Source: Spirosoma arboris (GTDB lineage Bacteria > Bacteroidota > Bacteroidia > Cytophagales > Spirosomataceae). Taken from it: 64,000 nt of DNA. The first letter of the stretch is position 1, and every line of letters starts with the position of its first letter. The notes beneath the pieces were generated by a model. It saw nothing but the letters and a program-made list of their open reading frames with translations, did no database searches and had not been told where the DNA came from. Shown piece after piece: positions 34,092-42,971 of the stretch. A program made the position numbers and the translations under genes. Location: contig NZ_WPIN01000006.1 of NCBI RefSeq assembly GCF_009754945.1, positions 62,001-126,000 on the forward strand, read 5' to 3'.

Positions 34092-34829
34092 ATGGCTAGG
34101 TTTTGCGTACTATTCTACCATAACCTCCTTGTTTTCTGGGCTGGTTTTCTAACTATTTCAGGTTCTGCCTTCGCTCAGACTTTGAGTCCCCCACTAGCTC
34201 GCTGGGCGATTACTGTTCAATTGGCAGTACCTATTTATACGCCTTCTTCATCAATCCGAAGCCTAATGGAAGCTAATGGGTTGGGGGGAGCTTCTTCCGG
34301 TTTTTTTGGGACAAAATCGTATCCTGCTACTCAGGCAATACCGGGTATAGGGCTGCGAGTTGAGTATTTTCAAACTCACTCGAGTATGGCTGTTAATCTA
34401 AACCTCCTTGAAGGGTCTGTGGAAGGAAGTAGCGGTGCATATATACGATGGCGGACAATTTCGTTTGCACCCCTTTACAGTTACTATTCACGGCAACGTA
34501 CCCGTCGTATCAGTATAGGCCCGTCCGTTCAATGGTTGCTTAACGAAACAGGAGTAGACTTTGCATCCATTATTCCTGGGTCCTCTAGACCAACCAGACA
34601 AACATCCATCGTACCTGGGTTGGTGATCGACGCAGCCGTACGATTCCCGGCCCGCCGTAAATTCTTTATGGAGTTAGGCGGACGGTACGATGCGGCTTTT
34701 GGGCGGCTACACAATGAACTAAAACAGTCTGGGAATAACCGAACGATAGACTATGATCTGACTTATAACCGGTTTACGTTCACAGTAGGCGCTGGCTTTC
34801 GATTGGGCGCGCATCGACAGCAGCAATAG
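34092..34829 (+). CDS. Putative outer-membrane beta-barrel protein
   Basis: This 245-residue protein has a signal peptide ending near residue 29 (FLTISGSAFAQ). The mature protein is made of amphipathic strands with aromatic residues at the ends (GIGLRVEYFQTHSSMAV, WRTISFAPLYSYYS, FFMELGGRYDAAFGR) and closes with FTFTVGAGFRLG, typical of a PorT-like outer-membrane barrel. No family can be named. It is the first of four same-strand genes to 37331 and follows the LytTR boxes. Confidence 0.65.
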   Translation: MARFCVLFYHNLLVFWAGFLTISGSAFAQTLSPPLARWAITVQLAVPIYTPSSSIRSLMEANGLGGASSGFFGTKSYPATQAIPGIGLRVEYFQTHSSMAVNLNLLEGSVEGSSGAYIRWRTISFAPLYSYYSRQRTRRISIGPSVQWLLNETGVDFASIIPGSSRPTRQTSIVPGLVIDAAVRFPARRKFFMELGGRYDAAFGRLHNELKQSGNNRTIDYDLTYNRFTFTVGAGFRLGAHRQQQ

Positions 34830-34890
34830 CCTTCAAAATTTTATCCGAACCAGCTATCTTAAAGATGGCCTTCTTAACCAATAAGTAGCT

Positions 34891-35505
34891 ATGCATGTTC
34901 GACTTATTGCTCTACTAATCGGAGGACTGGCTCTTAGTCAATCAGGGTACAGTCAGACTAAAGGCCCCAGTTTTTTTCTACGGCGCTACGTAGCTGATAT
35001 AACACTAAAATCACGAGGTCAATTTGCGACGGGTGTTCTGTATGAAGTGACAGACTCTACGCTCGTTTTGGCGCCAATTAAAGGGATAAAACCGAAATTG
35101 AATGCGCTCATTGTTCAGCGGGGAGGTACGTTACCACCAACTGATTCTGTCAGACGAGTAATTCCTTTACAAACGTATCGGTATTCGGCTATAAGCCTGA
35201 TAACGGTTCACCGCCGTGGCCGCGGTGCCAGAGGATTGCTGTTTGGTACGTTGATTGGGGTAGTCACCGGGTTTATTCATGGCGGGGACCCTGAAACTAT
35301 CGCACTTTCGAGGCTACGCGCTACAGCGGGCGATTATGCAATTGCCTATGGTTTAATTTTTTCGGTTCCTGGGGCATTAGTTGGCGGGTCTATAAGTAGA
35401 CGTGTAGATGCAAAAAAACAATCTATAGCGGTTGAGGTACCTCGGCGATTCCGAAAACTCTCCATTGTGGATCAGGTCAACCAGGCCAACCTGTATAAGC
35501 CCTGA
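34891..35505 (+). CDS. Secreted or membrane protein of unknown function
   Basis: This 204-residue protein has a signal peptide (about 1-22, ending SGYSQ). Residues 35-105 are beta-rich (FATGVLYEVTDSTLVLAPIKG). Two glycine-rich hydrophobic segments (GLLFGTLIGVVTGFIHGG and AYGLIFSVPGALVGGSI) look like membrane-associated hairpins. The C-terminus is basic. I recognise no family. It lies 61 bases after the barrel gene and 34 bases before the next start, within the envelope operon. Confidence 0.65.
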   Translation: MHVRLIALLIGGLALSQSGYSQTKGPSFFLRRYVADITLKSRGQFATGVLYEVTDSTLVLAPIKGIKPKLNALIVQRGGTLPPTDSVRRVIPLQTYRYSAISLITVHRRGRGARGLLFGTLIGVVTGFIHGGDPETIALSRLRATAGDYAIAYGLIFSVPGALVGGSISRRVDAKKQSIAVEVPRRFRKLSIVDQVNQANLYKP

Positions 35506-35539
35506 AAAGGCTCTTTCATCAACTGTAAACCTATTTTGT

Positions 35540-36115
35540 ATGCCTACCTATCGATACTATTTGCTGGCCCTGCTTTTCATACTAGGTAGCCGCACCCCTG
35601 GTTTGGGTCAGGAGAGTTCGTCGCTGATACCAGCTCCTGAAGAAGCAAAACAGGCCATGACGTTGGATTTGCTGGGCAATACACCTGTACTTGGCGTCAG
35701 CTACCACCATCAGATTATCCAATTTGCCACCCAACGTCAGTCGTATGCCGGCGCAATAGAAGTAAGTGCAGGAGCCGGTATTATCCCAAAGCTCTGTCTT
35801 TGGGGGCCTTGCGACGATAAACTGTCTGTTTCCACACATCATAGCCTACTATTGCTTTGGGGGCGTCGGCTTCAGGTCGAAGTTGGGTATGCAGGTGTCT
35901 TGGGTCAGAAAGGAATAATTGCCAGTCAGGCCTATATACCCGGAGTTATTACTGGTTTACGTTATGCTCCTAAAACCTGGCTGGTACGTCTGTATGTTGC
36001 CGGCATGATCTACTCCGAGACTAGAACGAGTTCGAAAGCCTATGATGATGTAGTCTGGAAAAAGACGACGTATCTATTCCCAAGTCCCGGTCTGTCTATT
36101 GGCCGACGTTTTTAA
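35540..36115 (+). CDS. Putative secreted beta-barrel-like protein
   Basis: This 191-residue protein starts from the ATG at 35540, which gives a signal peptide (MPTYRYYLLALLFILGSRTPGLGQ); the frame extends to 35432 but overlaps the preceding gene without support. The mature part has repeated amphipathic strands (YAGAIEVSAGAGIIP, RRLQVEVGYAGVLG, WLVRLYVAGMIYSE) and ends in SIGRRF, consistent with an outer-membrane barrel. No family name. The next gene starts 13 bases later. Confidence 0.6.
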   Translation: MPTYRYYLLALLFILGSRTPGLGQESSSLIPAPEEAKQAMTLDLLGNTPVLGVSYHHQIIQFATQRQSYAGAIEVSAGAGIIPKLCLWGPCDDKLSVSTHHSLLLLWGRRLQVEVGYAGVLGQKGIIASQAYIPGVITGLRYAPKTWLVRLYVAGMIYSETRTSSKAYDDVVWKKTTYLFPSPGLSIGRRF

Positions 36116-36128
36116 AAAAGCTATTCAG

Positions 36129-37331
36129 ATGAAACCATTACTACTTTTTCTGAGCTTTATTGGTGTTCTAAACGCCTGTAAACCAATTGAGTTGTCGACT
36201 AGTGAAACGCCCGTTCTGGAACAGGATGTGCCTCATAAAACCTACCAGCCTACTGGTAATGTTTGCCTGACTTCTGATGGTGGATTTGCTACGGTACTCC
36301 TGCGACAGGCCTTCAATCAGGCGGTGTCATTATATAATGGTATATCCTACATAACGCGAAATGAAGTTGTGGTCGTTAAAACGGATCAGTTAGGACAGGT
36401 TCAGTGGTCTAAACTGGTTGGTACTGGAGGGAGCACGCCATTGATTCACCCGTTAAGTGACGGCGGCTATCTGGTTTTTCAATTGATCCCCCCATTTCTT
36501 ACGCAGAACACATATCAACTGCTTGTGAGCCACCTCAATAGTACTGGCGAAGTGCTAACGAAACAAGCTGTTGATGGGGTAAACTTAGGCCTCTATTTTA
36601 CGATACAGAAAATTCTTTCTTTAGCGGATAAGGGATTCATTATCAGTGCTCATTTAGGTAATGAATCGTATTTTTTGATGCGCTTTGATGAGCAGGGGAA
36701 ATTGCTATGGAGTCGATCCTATACACAGGCAACCAATACACTTCCTGGTGCCTATAGACTGGCAGCTACATCCGATGGCGGCCTGATGATTTCATGGTCT
36801 GGCTACAATAGTGCTCAGCCGGGGGGATATGAATCATTTCTGCTTAAAACAGACGCGAATGGTCAGCAAATCTGGCTCAGAAAATATGGCTTATTTACGG
36901 ATAATCTGACGGTTAGTGAATCGACAGATAAGGGCTATGTGTTAGTAGGGCGAAATACATCCAGTACAGCTACTGCAGTTTTATATAAGCTCGATAAAGA
37001 TGGCAATATCCAGTGGAGTAAATTATATCCGCTACGTAGTACATACGCTGGTACGCCAATACGAATTTTTGCATCGACCGATGGCTATGAATTCGTTTTT
37101 TATGCTTACCCCAACAGTACTGAAATCGTAACGACCGATCTGGCCGGAGTCGAACAAATTCATCAGACCAGAAGCGAGCCCGTTATTTCGTCCGAAAGTG
37201 GCGATATTCTTCGCCTGTCGGATGACTCATTTGTGTATATGGGTCTGGATGCATATGGCACAATTGCTTTAACAAAGACGAAACCAGATAAAACCCTACA
37301 GTGGAGCTCGCCAATTGCTACGAATAAGTAA
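36129..37331 (+). CDS. Lipoprotein with beta-propeller-like repeats
   Basis: This 400-residue protein starts from the ATG at 36129, giving a lipoprotein signal ending in Cys17 (GVLNAC). The mature part repeats a unit of about 50 residues with a DGG or DKG turn and a KTD.GN.QW strand: SDGGFATVLL, SDGGYLVFQ, DKGFIIS, SDGGLMISW and DKGYVLVG, with FDEQGKLLWSRSYT-like ends. This is the pattern of surface beta-propellers in Bacteroidota. It could bind a ligand or partner at the envelope. It is the last gene of the operon starting at 34092. Confidence 0.7.
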   Translation: MKPLLLFLSFIGVLNACKPIELSTSETPVLEQDVPHKTYQPTGNVCLTSDGGFATVLLRQAFNQAVSLYNGISYITRNEVVVVKTDQLGQVQWSKLVGTGGSTPLIHPLSDGGYLVFQLIPPFLTQNTYQLLVSHLNSTGEVLTKQAVDGVNLGLYFTIQKILSLADKGFIISAHLGNESYFLMRFDEQGKLLWSRSYTQATNTLPGAYRLAATSDGGLMISWSGYNSAQPGGYESFLLKTDANGQQIWLRKYGLFTDNLTVSESTDKGYVLVGRNTSSTATAVLYKLDKDGNIQWSKLYPLRSTYAGTPIRIFASTDGYEFVFYAYPNSTEIVTTDLAGVEQIHQTRSEPVISSESGDILRLSDDSFVYMGLDAYGTIALTKTKPDKTLQWSSPIATNK

Positions 37332-37436
37332 TTGAATCGGGAAAACGATGTAAAGTGCCAAGTTTACTGCAACTGGTTGGCGGGCTCGTCTTTTCGGTAA
37401 GTAGGATAAAATCCTAACTTGCCGAAAAACTCGTTT

Positions 37437-38273
37437 ATGACTCTCCAAACCCTCGATACCGGTCTTTTTAAGCTTGATGGCGGGGCCATGTTCGGCGTTG
37501 TACCCAAACCACTCTGGCAAAAACTCAATCCTGCCGACGAACAGAACCGCTGCACCTGGGCCATGCGTTGCTTACTTTATGAACAAGGCAATCGACTTCT
37601 GGTCGTAGATACCGGCATTGGCAATAAACAGGACGCTAAGTTCTTTGGTCACTATGATCTTCATGGCGATGCCACCTTGCTGGGCTCTATCCACAAAGCG
37701 GGTTATTCAGAAGCCGATGTTACAGATGTGCTGCTCACGCACCTGCACTTCGATCATGTGGGTGGAGCCGTTCGACGCGATGACGAACAATTAACGCCCG
37801 TCTTTCAGAATGCTACCTATTGGATACATCCGGGGCATTGGCAATGGGCGACAAATCCGAACCCGCGTGAAAAAGCATCGTTCCTTCACGAAAATATTAT
37901 GCCTTTGCAGGAAAGCGGCCAGTTATCCTTTCTGACTGAGCGTCCGTTTCCTTTTACCGATATTGACTTGCTATACGTGGACGGGCATACCGAAAAGATG
38001 GCCTTGCCTTTGTTTCGTATCAATGGCCGGACAGCAGCCTACATGGCTGATCTGATTCCGTCATCGGCGCATATTCCGTTACCGTATGTAATGAGTTATG
38101 ATGTACGGCCTCTGCTGACAATGGACGAGAAAACTCAGCTATTGAAACAGGCTGCGCAAGAAAACTGGATTCTGATTTTTGAACATGATCCTACCACCGA
38201 AGCTGCTACCGTTGAACTGACAGAAAGAGGAGTTCGAATTCGGGAGAAAGGGAAATTGGGGGATTTGCTGTAG
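37437..38273 (+). CDS. Metallo-beta-lactamase fold hydrolase
   Basis: This 278-residue cytoplasmic protein uses the ATG at 37437; a TTG at 37419 in the same frame gives six extra residues and sits in an imperfect hairpin. The MBL zinc motif is at residues 102-107 (THLHFDHVGG, His102, His104, Asp106, His107); later His/Asp positions are in YWIHPGHWQW, VDGHTEKM and YMADLIPSSAHI. The family covers lactonases, glyoxalases and other hydrolases. The N-terminal VVDTGIGNK and overall length resemble quorum-quenching lactonase-like members, but the substrate is unproven. Confidence 0.88.
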   Translation: MTLQTLDTGLFKLDGGAMFGVVPKPLWQKLNPADEQNRCTWAMRCLLYEQGNRLLVVDTGIGNKQDAKFFGHYDLHGDATLLGSIHKAGYSEADVTDVLLTHLHFDHVGGAVRRDDEQLTPVFQNATYWIHPGHWQWATNPNPREKASFLHENIMPLQESGQLSFLTERPFPFTDIDLLYVDGHTEKMALPLFRINGRTAAYMADLIPSSAHIPLPYVMSYDVRPLLTMDEKTQLLKQAAQENWILIFEHDPTTEAATVELTERGVRIREKGKLGDLL

Positions 38274-38354
38274 CGTGGACGGTCGGCCGTTGCGGTACAT
38301 GCTATAAAACCAAAAAACTACATATACCGTTATCAAACCAATTAACTGAAACGT

Positions 38355-39134
38355 ATGAAAATTGGTCTGGTATTATCGGGTGGCGGAGCGCGCGGGATTG
38401 CCCATTTGGGTATCATCAAAGCCTTGCAGGAAATGGGCATAGGCTTTGATCAGATTGCCGGAACCAGCGCTGGAGCTATTGTTGGCGCCTTGATAGCTCA
38501 GGGGTATACACCAGATGAGGGCCTGAAAATTATTGAATCATCATCGTTTATGCGCCACTTGCGGCCTGCCTGGAATCGGATGGGCCTGCTGCGAATCGAT
38601 ACGGCTAGTGAGCTTTACAAGAAATACATTCCACACGATTCGTTTGAAGGATTACAGATACCCTTGCACGTTGTGGCGGTTGATTTAAACGCAGGTGAGC
38701 AGGTGATCTTCGAAAAAGGCGAACTGATTCGGCCAGTGCTGGCGTCGTGTTGCCTGCCGGGTATTTTTGAGCCAATGCTTATTAATAAACGCCAGTTTGT
38801 TGATGGCGGTGTGCTGAATAATTTGCCCGTTGAGGTGATTGACGATAAAGTAGATTTTCTGATTGGTTCGCACTGCAACTCGTTTGGTATGACCAAGCCA
38901 ATACGCTCAATGCGGGGTGTTATTGAGCGTAGTATTATTTTGGCTGTTCAGAGTAAAACAAAAGCAAAATTTCCCCGCTGTACTGTTCTGCTAGAGCCTG
39001 GCGATTTAGCGGGCTACAGTCCAGCCGACGTTAGAAAGGCACGTGAGTTATTCCGCATAGGCTATCAATACACCCGATCAATGGCTTCTGATATTGAAAA
39101 GGCCCTTACTCAGGTAACGGCTGGTCATCACTAG
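38355..39134 (+). CDS. Patatin-like phospholipase
   Basis: This 259-residue protein has the complete patatin set. The oxyanion loop GGGARG is at residues 9-14, the nucleophile Ser38 is in AGTSAG and the catalytic Asp150 is in FVDGGVLNN. These enzymes hydrolyse acyl esters of phospholipids with a Ser-Asp dyad. There is no signal peptide, so it is cytoplasmic or membrane-peripheral. It is preceded by the MBL gene at 81 bases and followed by a 56-base palindrome. Confidence 0.93.
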   Translation: MKIGLVLSGGGARGIAHLGIIKALQEMGIGFDQIAGTSAGAIVGALIAQGYTPDEGLKIIESSSFMRHLRPAWNRMGLLRIDTASELYKKYIPHDSFEGLQIPLHVVAVDLNAGEQVIFEKGELIRPVLASCCLPGIFEPMLINKRQFVDGGVLNNLPVEVIDDKVDFLIGSHCNSFGMTKPIRSMRGVIERSIILAVQSKTKAKFPRCTVLLEPGDLAGYSPADVRKARELFRIGYQYTRSMASDIEKALTQVTAGHH

Positions 39135-39146
39135 ACATCACTACAT

Positions 39147-39202
39147 AACTTTTACAAACAGAACGCCGGGCCCTAGGGCCCGGTGTTCTGTTTGTAAAAG
39201 TT
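39147..39202. terminator. 56-base palindrome after the patatin gene
   Basis: Arms 39147-39174 and 39175-39202 match over 28 bases with one mismatch. The centre is GGGCCCTAGGGCCC, so the base of the cruciform is GC-rich. The ends read AACTTTTACAAACAG and its complement. It starts 12 bases after the patatin stop and would form a strong terminator-like hairpin, though without a long T-run. Confidence 0.8.
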
Positions 39203-39755
39203 CCCCATCTTATTCAGTCCCAATCGTTTGTCTTAGGTTAAACCTGAATTTGCACTTGACCAATATAGGCCCTTCTTATTATACTGAGTTTACCAGTAGA
39301 ATCCATAGAATTATTTAGAATTAAATCAATATACAGTATCTATTTTGGTAGAATGCCCATATAACATAAAATTTTAGTCCTCAAGTTTAGTCTCTGAAGA
39401 AATAGTTGTCGAAACTATTTGAGTGAGGTAGTATGAGGAGATATATGTAATAAGAATGATTACTTACTTATTGGTAAGAAATGAGTTGATAGCCAAAAAT
39501 AGCAGATGCTATAGTAAGTAATACTCCAAGAGACTGATCTTTATAAAATTATATTTCAAATTTTGACTAGCTAAGTATTTACTGCATTTATAACTAAGTA
39601 ATGAAAAAATTGCATTCAGAATAATATTTTGCTTATATAGATAATCTTAGATTTATGTTGGCTTATTTATTTGAATGAAAAAATATTTGTATTGGATAAA
39701 TTTGATATTACTTTTGCAGGAAGTAACGTGTTGCTTCACCTAACTAAAAACGTAC
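39203..39755. promoter_or_regulatory. AT-rich upstream region with promoter of SusC pair 2
   Basis: No gene is seen in these 553 AT-rich bases. Near the end is a textbook Bacteroidota promoter: TTTG at 39686-39689, a 19-base spacer, and TACTTTTG at 39709-39716, matching TAnnTTTG fully. This lies 40 bases before the susC start at 39756. Confidence 0.8.
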
Positions 39756-42700
39756 ATGAGTAGAATTCTATTAGTGAGTTTCCTACTGGTAAGCTCATTT
39801 TGTTCCACAGCTTGGGCTCAGGGACGGAGAATCGTTGGCAAGGTTACGTCAGCGGAAGATGGTTCACCCTTACCGGGTGTTTCAGTTGTTGTAAAGGGTA
39901 CAACCAAAGGGGCTAATACAGATGCTGGCGGTGTATATGACATCACAGTGCCCAGTGCCAAAGGCACAATTCTGGTATTCAGCTTCGTTGGGGTTACAAC
40001 CCAGGAAGTTAAAGTAGGTAGTGAAACTGAAGTAAATGTGAGTTTAGTATCTGACTCACGCCAACTTTCAGAAGTTGTTGTAACTGGGGTTGGGGTAGCT
40101 ACCAGTAAAGCCAAACTCGGGATTGCTGTTGAATCAGTTGCGGCAAAAGATCTGCCTGCTGCGCCAACTGCTTCGATTGATCAGGCGCTTGTAGGTAAGA
40201 TTGCTGGTGCACAAATTGTGAGCGCCAACGGTACGCCAGGCGCAAAGGCAAACATCCTGCTTCGTGGTATCAACACCATCAACCGGGGTACCGCTCCTAT
40301 TATATTAATGGACGGTGTGCAGGTAGGCTCTACAGATTTGAATAGCCTTGATCTGAGCACGATTGATCGGGTTGAAGTTATCCAGGGTGCTGCTGCCGGA
40401 ACGCTGTATGGTGCGCAGGGTGCCAACGGTGTAATTCAGTTATTTAGCAAGCGTGGTAAGGATGGTCCAGCACGTATTAGTTTCACTAATTCGTACGCTA
40501 CTAACTCGTTCATTAATGCAGGTGGTGTAGCTCAGGCCGACAAACACGCCTTTGTAACTGACGCCAGCAACAATGTTATCGGTGTATCGGGCAAGCCACT
40601 TTCATTCGATCCGGCTACCAGCACCTGGAGTGAAAACGTTCAATACAATGCGTTGGACGTTACTAGCCAGGCAAACAAAGCATACGATCAGAACCTGAAA
40701 TTCTACGATTACTACAAAATGTTTTTCCGGTCTTCCGAAACGATTAACAACTCGATAAACATATCGGGCGGAAGCGCAAAAGCAGATTATAGCATTACGG
40801 CGTCAAACAGCTATCAGACAACGATCCTGAAAAACAATGGTGCTTATGACCGGAGCAACCTGGTAAGCAATATCGGGATGACGCTGGCTAAGAATTTGAC
40901 GTTGCGTAGCATAACCCAGTTGGTTTATACGAAAAGCACGATTCAAACCAATGACCGGTCTGTATGGTACGATATCAACAACACACGGCCGTTCAACAAC
41001 TACGATTATGTAGATCCAGATGGAAACTACGCAGCCTATTTTGGTAGTGCTTCGGGCGTAAACGGATACAATCCAAATTATCGCCTTCAATACCGGAATC
41101 ATGCCGATAATAAAATAGACGTTATTCAGAGCTTAGAACTGGATTACAAACCCATCAAGTATTTAGATCTGAACGCTCGATACGGGTTAAACTACACCCA
41201 GGAAAGTGATCGGTATTCTTATGGTAATCAGACTTTGAACCGGAACATTGTTGCCAACGGAGCTGGTTATGCCACTTCCCTGAATGCCAGTGATGCCAAA
41301 GGTGAAATATCTACCTACGATTACAAAACGGTGTTCCAGAATTTCCTGGGTAGTGCATTCATCAAAACCGATTTCATGGAAGACTTCAAACTGAATATTC
41401 CAATTCGGACATCGACACAAATCTCCTTCGACTATCGGAAGAACAATTACAAGGAGTTTGATGCCTACGGTCTTGGTGTGCCTACTTACACGCCTTATAC
41501 AGCGGCTCAGGCTAGTACTTACCGGATATTACGTGACGATAGTACGCCATTTGTAACGTACGGATACCTGATTAATCAGCATATCGAATATGGTGAACTG
41601 TTGGGTGTTACGGCCGGTTTCCGTTCTGATTATTCGTCGGCTTTCGGACAGGGCTCAACGCCATTTACCTTCCCCCACGCCGACGGTTATGTACGCCCCT
41701 CGTCGCTGAAGTTCTGGCAGAATGGAACCTTAGGTACTTATGTGCCTGAGTTCAAACTGCGGGCTGCCTATGGTCAGGCAGGTATTCAGCCTAAGCCATT
41801 TGACCGGTATGTAACGTTGGGTACGCGTACGTTTGGCGCTAACAACGTATTCTACAATACGACCTCGCAAAGCAATCCGGATCTGGGTGTAGAAGTTTCG
41901 AAAGAACTTGAAATCGGTACCGACTTCACGGTTAAAGCAGGTAACGGCGATTGGCTCAAGAAACTGAACTTCTCGTTCAGCTACTGGAATCGCTCGACTG
42001 ATAATGCTATCTTCAACGTAAACGCAGCCCCATCGACGGGTATCGGTACGATTAAAGATAATGCCTTCTCGCTGTCGTCTAAAGGAACACAGTTCTCGTT
42101 AAACGCTACGGTGTATCGCGGTAAGAGCTTCACCTGGAATTTTACAACGAATTTCGGCCATCAGACATCGCAGATCGATGCTGTAAAAGGTAATCAGCAG
42201 ATTGTTGTAACATCCAGCGCTGGTAGTACCAACTACGTACTGAAAGCAGGTCAGAAAATTGGTCAATTGTTTGGTTATGTGGGTATCCACAGCCTCGACC
42301 AGGTTCTGCCTGATGGCACACCAGCCATTGCTGAAAGCGCCAAGGCTGGCTACGAAGTGGCTAGTAACGGCTTTGTTGTCAGCAAAGCGACCAAACAACC
42401 ACTGTTTAGCTCGGCTCAGTATAGCTTTGGTGATCCTAACCCCAAATTTGTATCGTCGTTCATCAATGATATTTCGTTCCGTGATATCGTGACCCTGAAC
42501 TTCCAGTTCGACTGGACATCGGGTAGCCACGTCTACAATCAGACGAAAGAATGGATGTACCGCGATGGTATTCACAAGGACTACACAACGCCAATCACTA
42601 TCAATGGCGAAACGGGTGCCTGGACAGCTTTCTATCGGGGTATCTATCAGGCCGGCGCAAACAACGGTACGAAAGATTACTTCTACGAAGATGCTTCCTT

Positions 42701-42947
42701 TGTTCGCCTGCGTAACGTAGCACTGGGTGTTGAGTTAACGAAACTCATCAAGTTGCCAATGAATCGCCTGCAAGTTGTATTTAGCGGTCGTAACCTGCTG
42801 ACATTCACCAAATACACAGGTTTCGATCCTGAGGTGAACTCGGGTCAGACAACGGGTAACGAAAGCTCAGCGTGGGATCGGGGTACGGATCACAATACAA
42901 CTCCGAACAACCGTTCCTATCAGGTATCTCTCAACTTTGGTTTCTAA
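39756..42947 (+). CDS. SusC/RagA-family TonB-linked outer-membrane protein (pair 2)
   Basis: This 1063-residue protein has a signal peptide (MSRILLVSFLLVSSFCSTAWAQ), a carboxypeptidase-D-like domain (GKVTSAEDGSPLPGVSVVVKG) and the plug signatures EVVVTGVGVATSK, ILMDGVQVG and YGAQGANGVIQLFSKRG. The barrel ends in YQVSLNFGF with the terminal Phe. It is paralogous to the SusC at 25564 along most of the protein, including the unusual GIAVESV and DLPAAPTASIDQAL segments. There is no adjacent enzyme, so the substrate is unknown. The SusD partner follows after 24 bases. Confidence 0.95.
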   Translation: MSRILLVSFLLVSSFCSTAWAQGRRIVGKVTSAEDGSPLPGVSVVVKGTTKGANTDAGGVYDITVPSAKGTILVFSFVGVTTQEVKVGSETEVNVSLVSDSRQLSEVVVTGVGVATSKAKLGIAVESVAAKDLPAAPTASIDQALVGKIAGAQIVSANGTPGAKANILLRGINTINRGTAPIILMDGVQVGSTDLNSLDLSTIDRVEVIQGAAAGTLYGAQGANGVIQLFSKRGKDGPARISFTNSYATNSFINAGGVAQADKHAFVTDASNNVIGVSGKPLSFDPATSTWSENVQYNALDVTSQANKAYDQNLKFYDYYKMFFRSSETINNSINISGGSAKADYSITASNSYQTTILKNNGAYDRSNLVSNIGMTLAKNLTLRSITQLVYTKSTIQTNDRSVWYDINNTRPFNNYDYVDPDGNYAAYFGSASGVNGYNPNYRLQYRNHADNKIDVIQSLELDYKPIKYLDLNARYGLNYTQESDRYSYGNQTLNRNIVANGAGYATSLNASDAKGEISTYDYKTVFQNFLGSAFIKTDFMEDFKLNIPIRTSTQISFDYRKNNYKEFDAYGLGVPTYTPYTAAQASTYRILRDDSTPFVTYGYLINQHIEYGELLGVTAGFRSDYSSAFGQGSTPFTFPHADGYVRPSSLKFWQNGTLGTYVPEFKLRAAYGQAGIQPKPFDRYVTLGTRTFGANNVFYNTTSQSNPDLGVEVSKELEIGTDFTVKAGNGDWLKKLNFSFSYWNRSTDNAIFNVNAAPSTGIGTIKDNAFSLSSKGTQFSLNATVYRGKSFTWNFTTNFGHQTSQIDAVKGNQQIVVTSSAGSTNYVLKAGQKIGQLFGYVGIHSLDQVLPDGTPAIAESAKAGYEVASNGFVVSKATKQPLFSSAQYSFGDPNPKFVSSFINDISFRDIVTLNFQFDWTSGSHVYNQTKEWMYRDGIHKDYTTPITINGETGAWTAFYRGIYQAGANNGTKDYFYEDASFVRLRNVALGVELTKLIKLPMNRLQVVFSGRNLLTFTKYTGFDPEVNSGQTTGNESSAWDRGTDHNTTPNNRSYQVSLNFGF

Positions 42948-42971
42948 TTTTTTACCAGCAAGAACAACTTC

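Noticed and set aside
37391..37428. Imperfect hairpin before the metallo-beta-lactamase gene as a riboswitch
   Set aside because: The stem (TTTTCGGTAAG... with ...CTTGCCGAAAA) has a bulge and no conserved aptamer features; it is more likely a weak terminator of the upstream operon.
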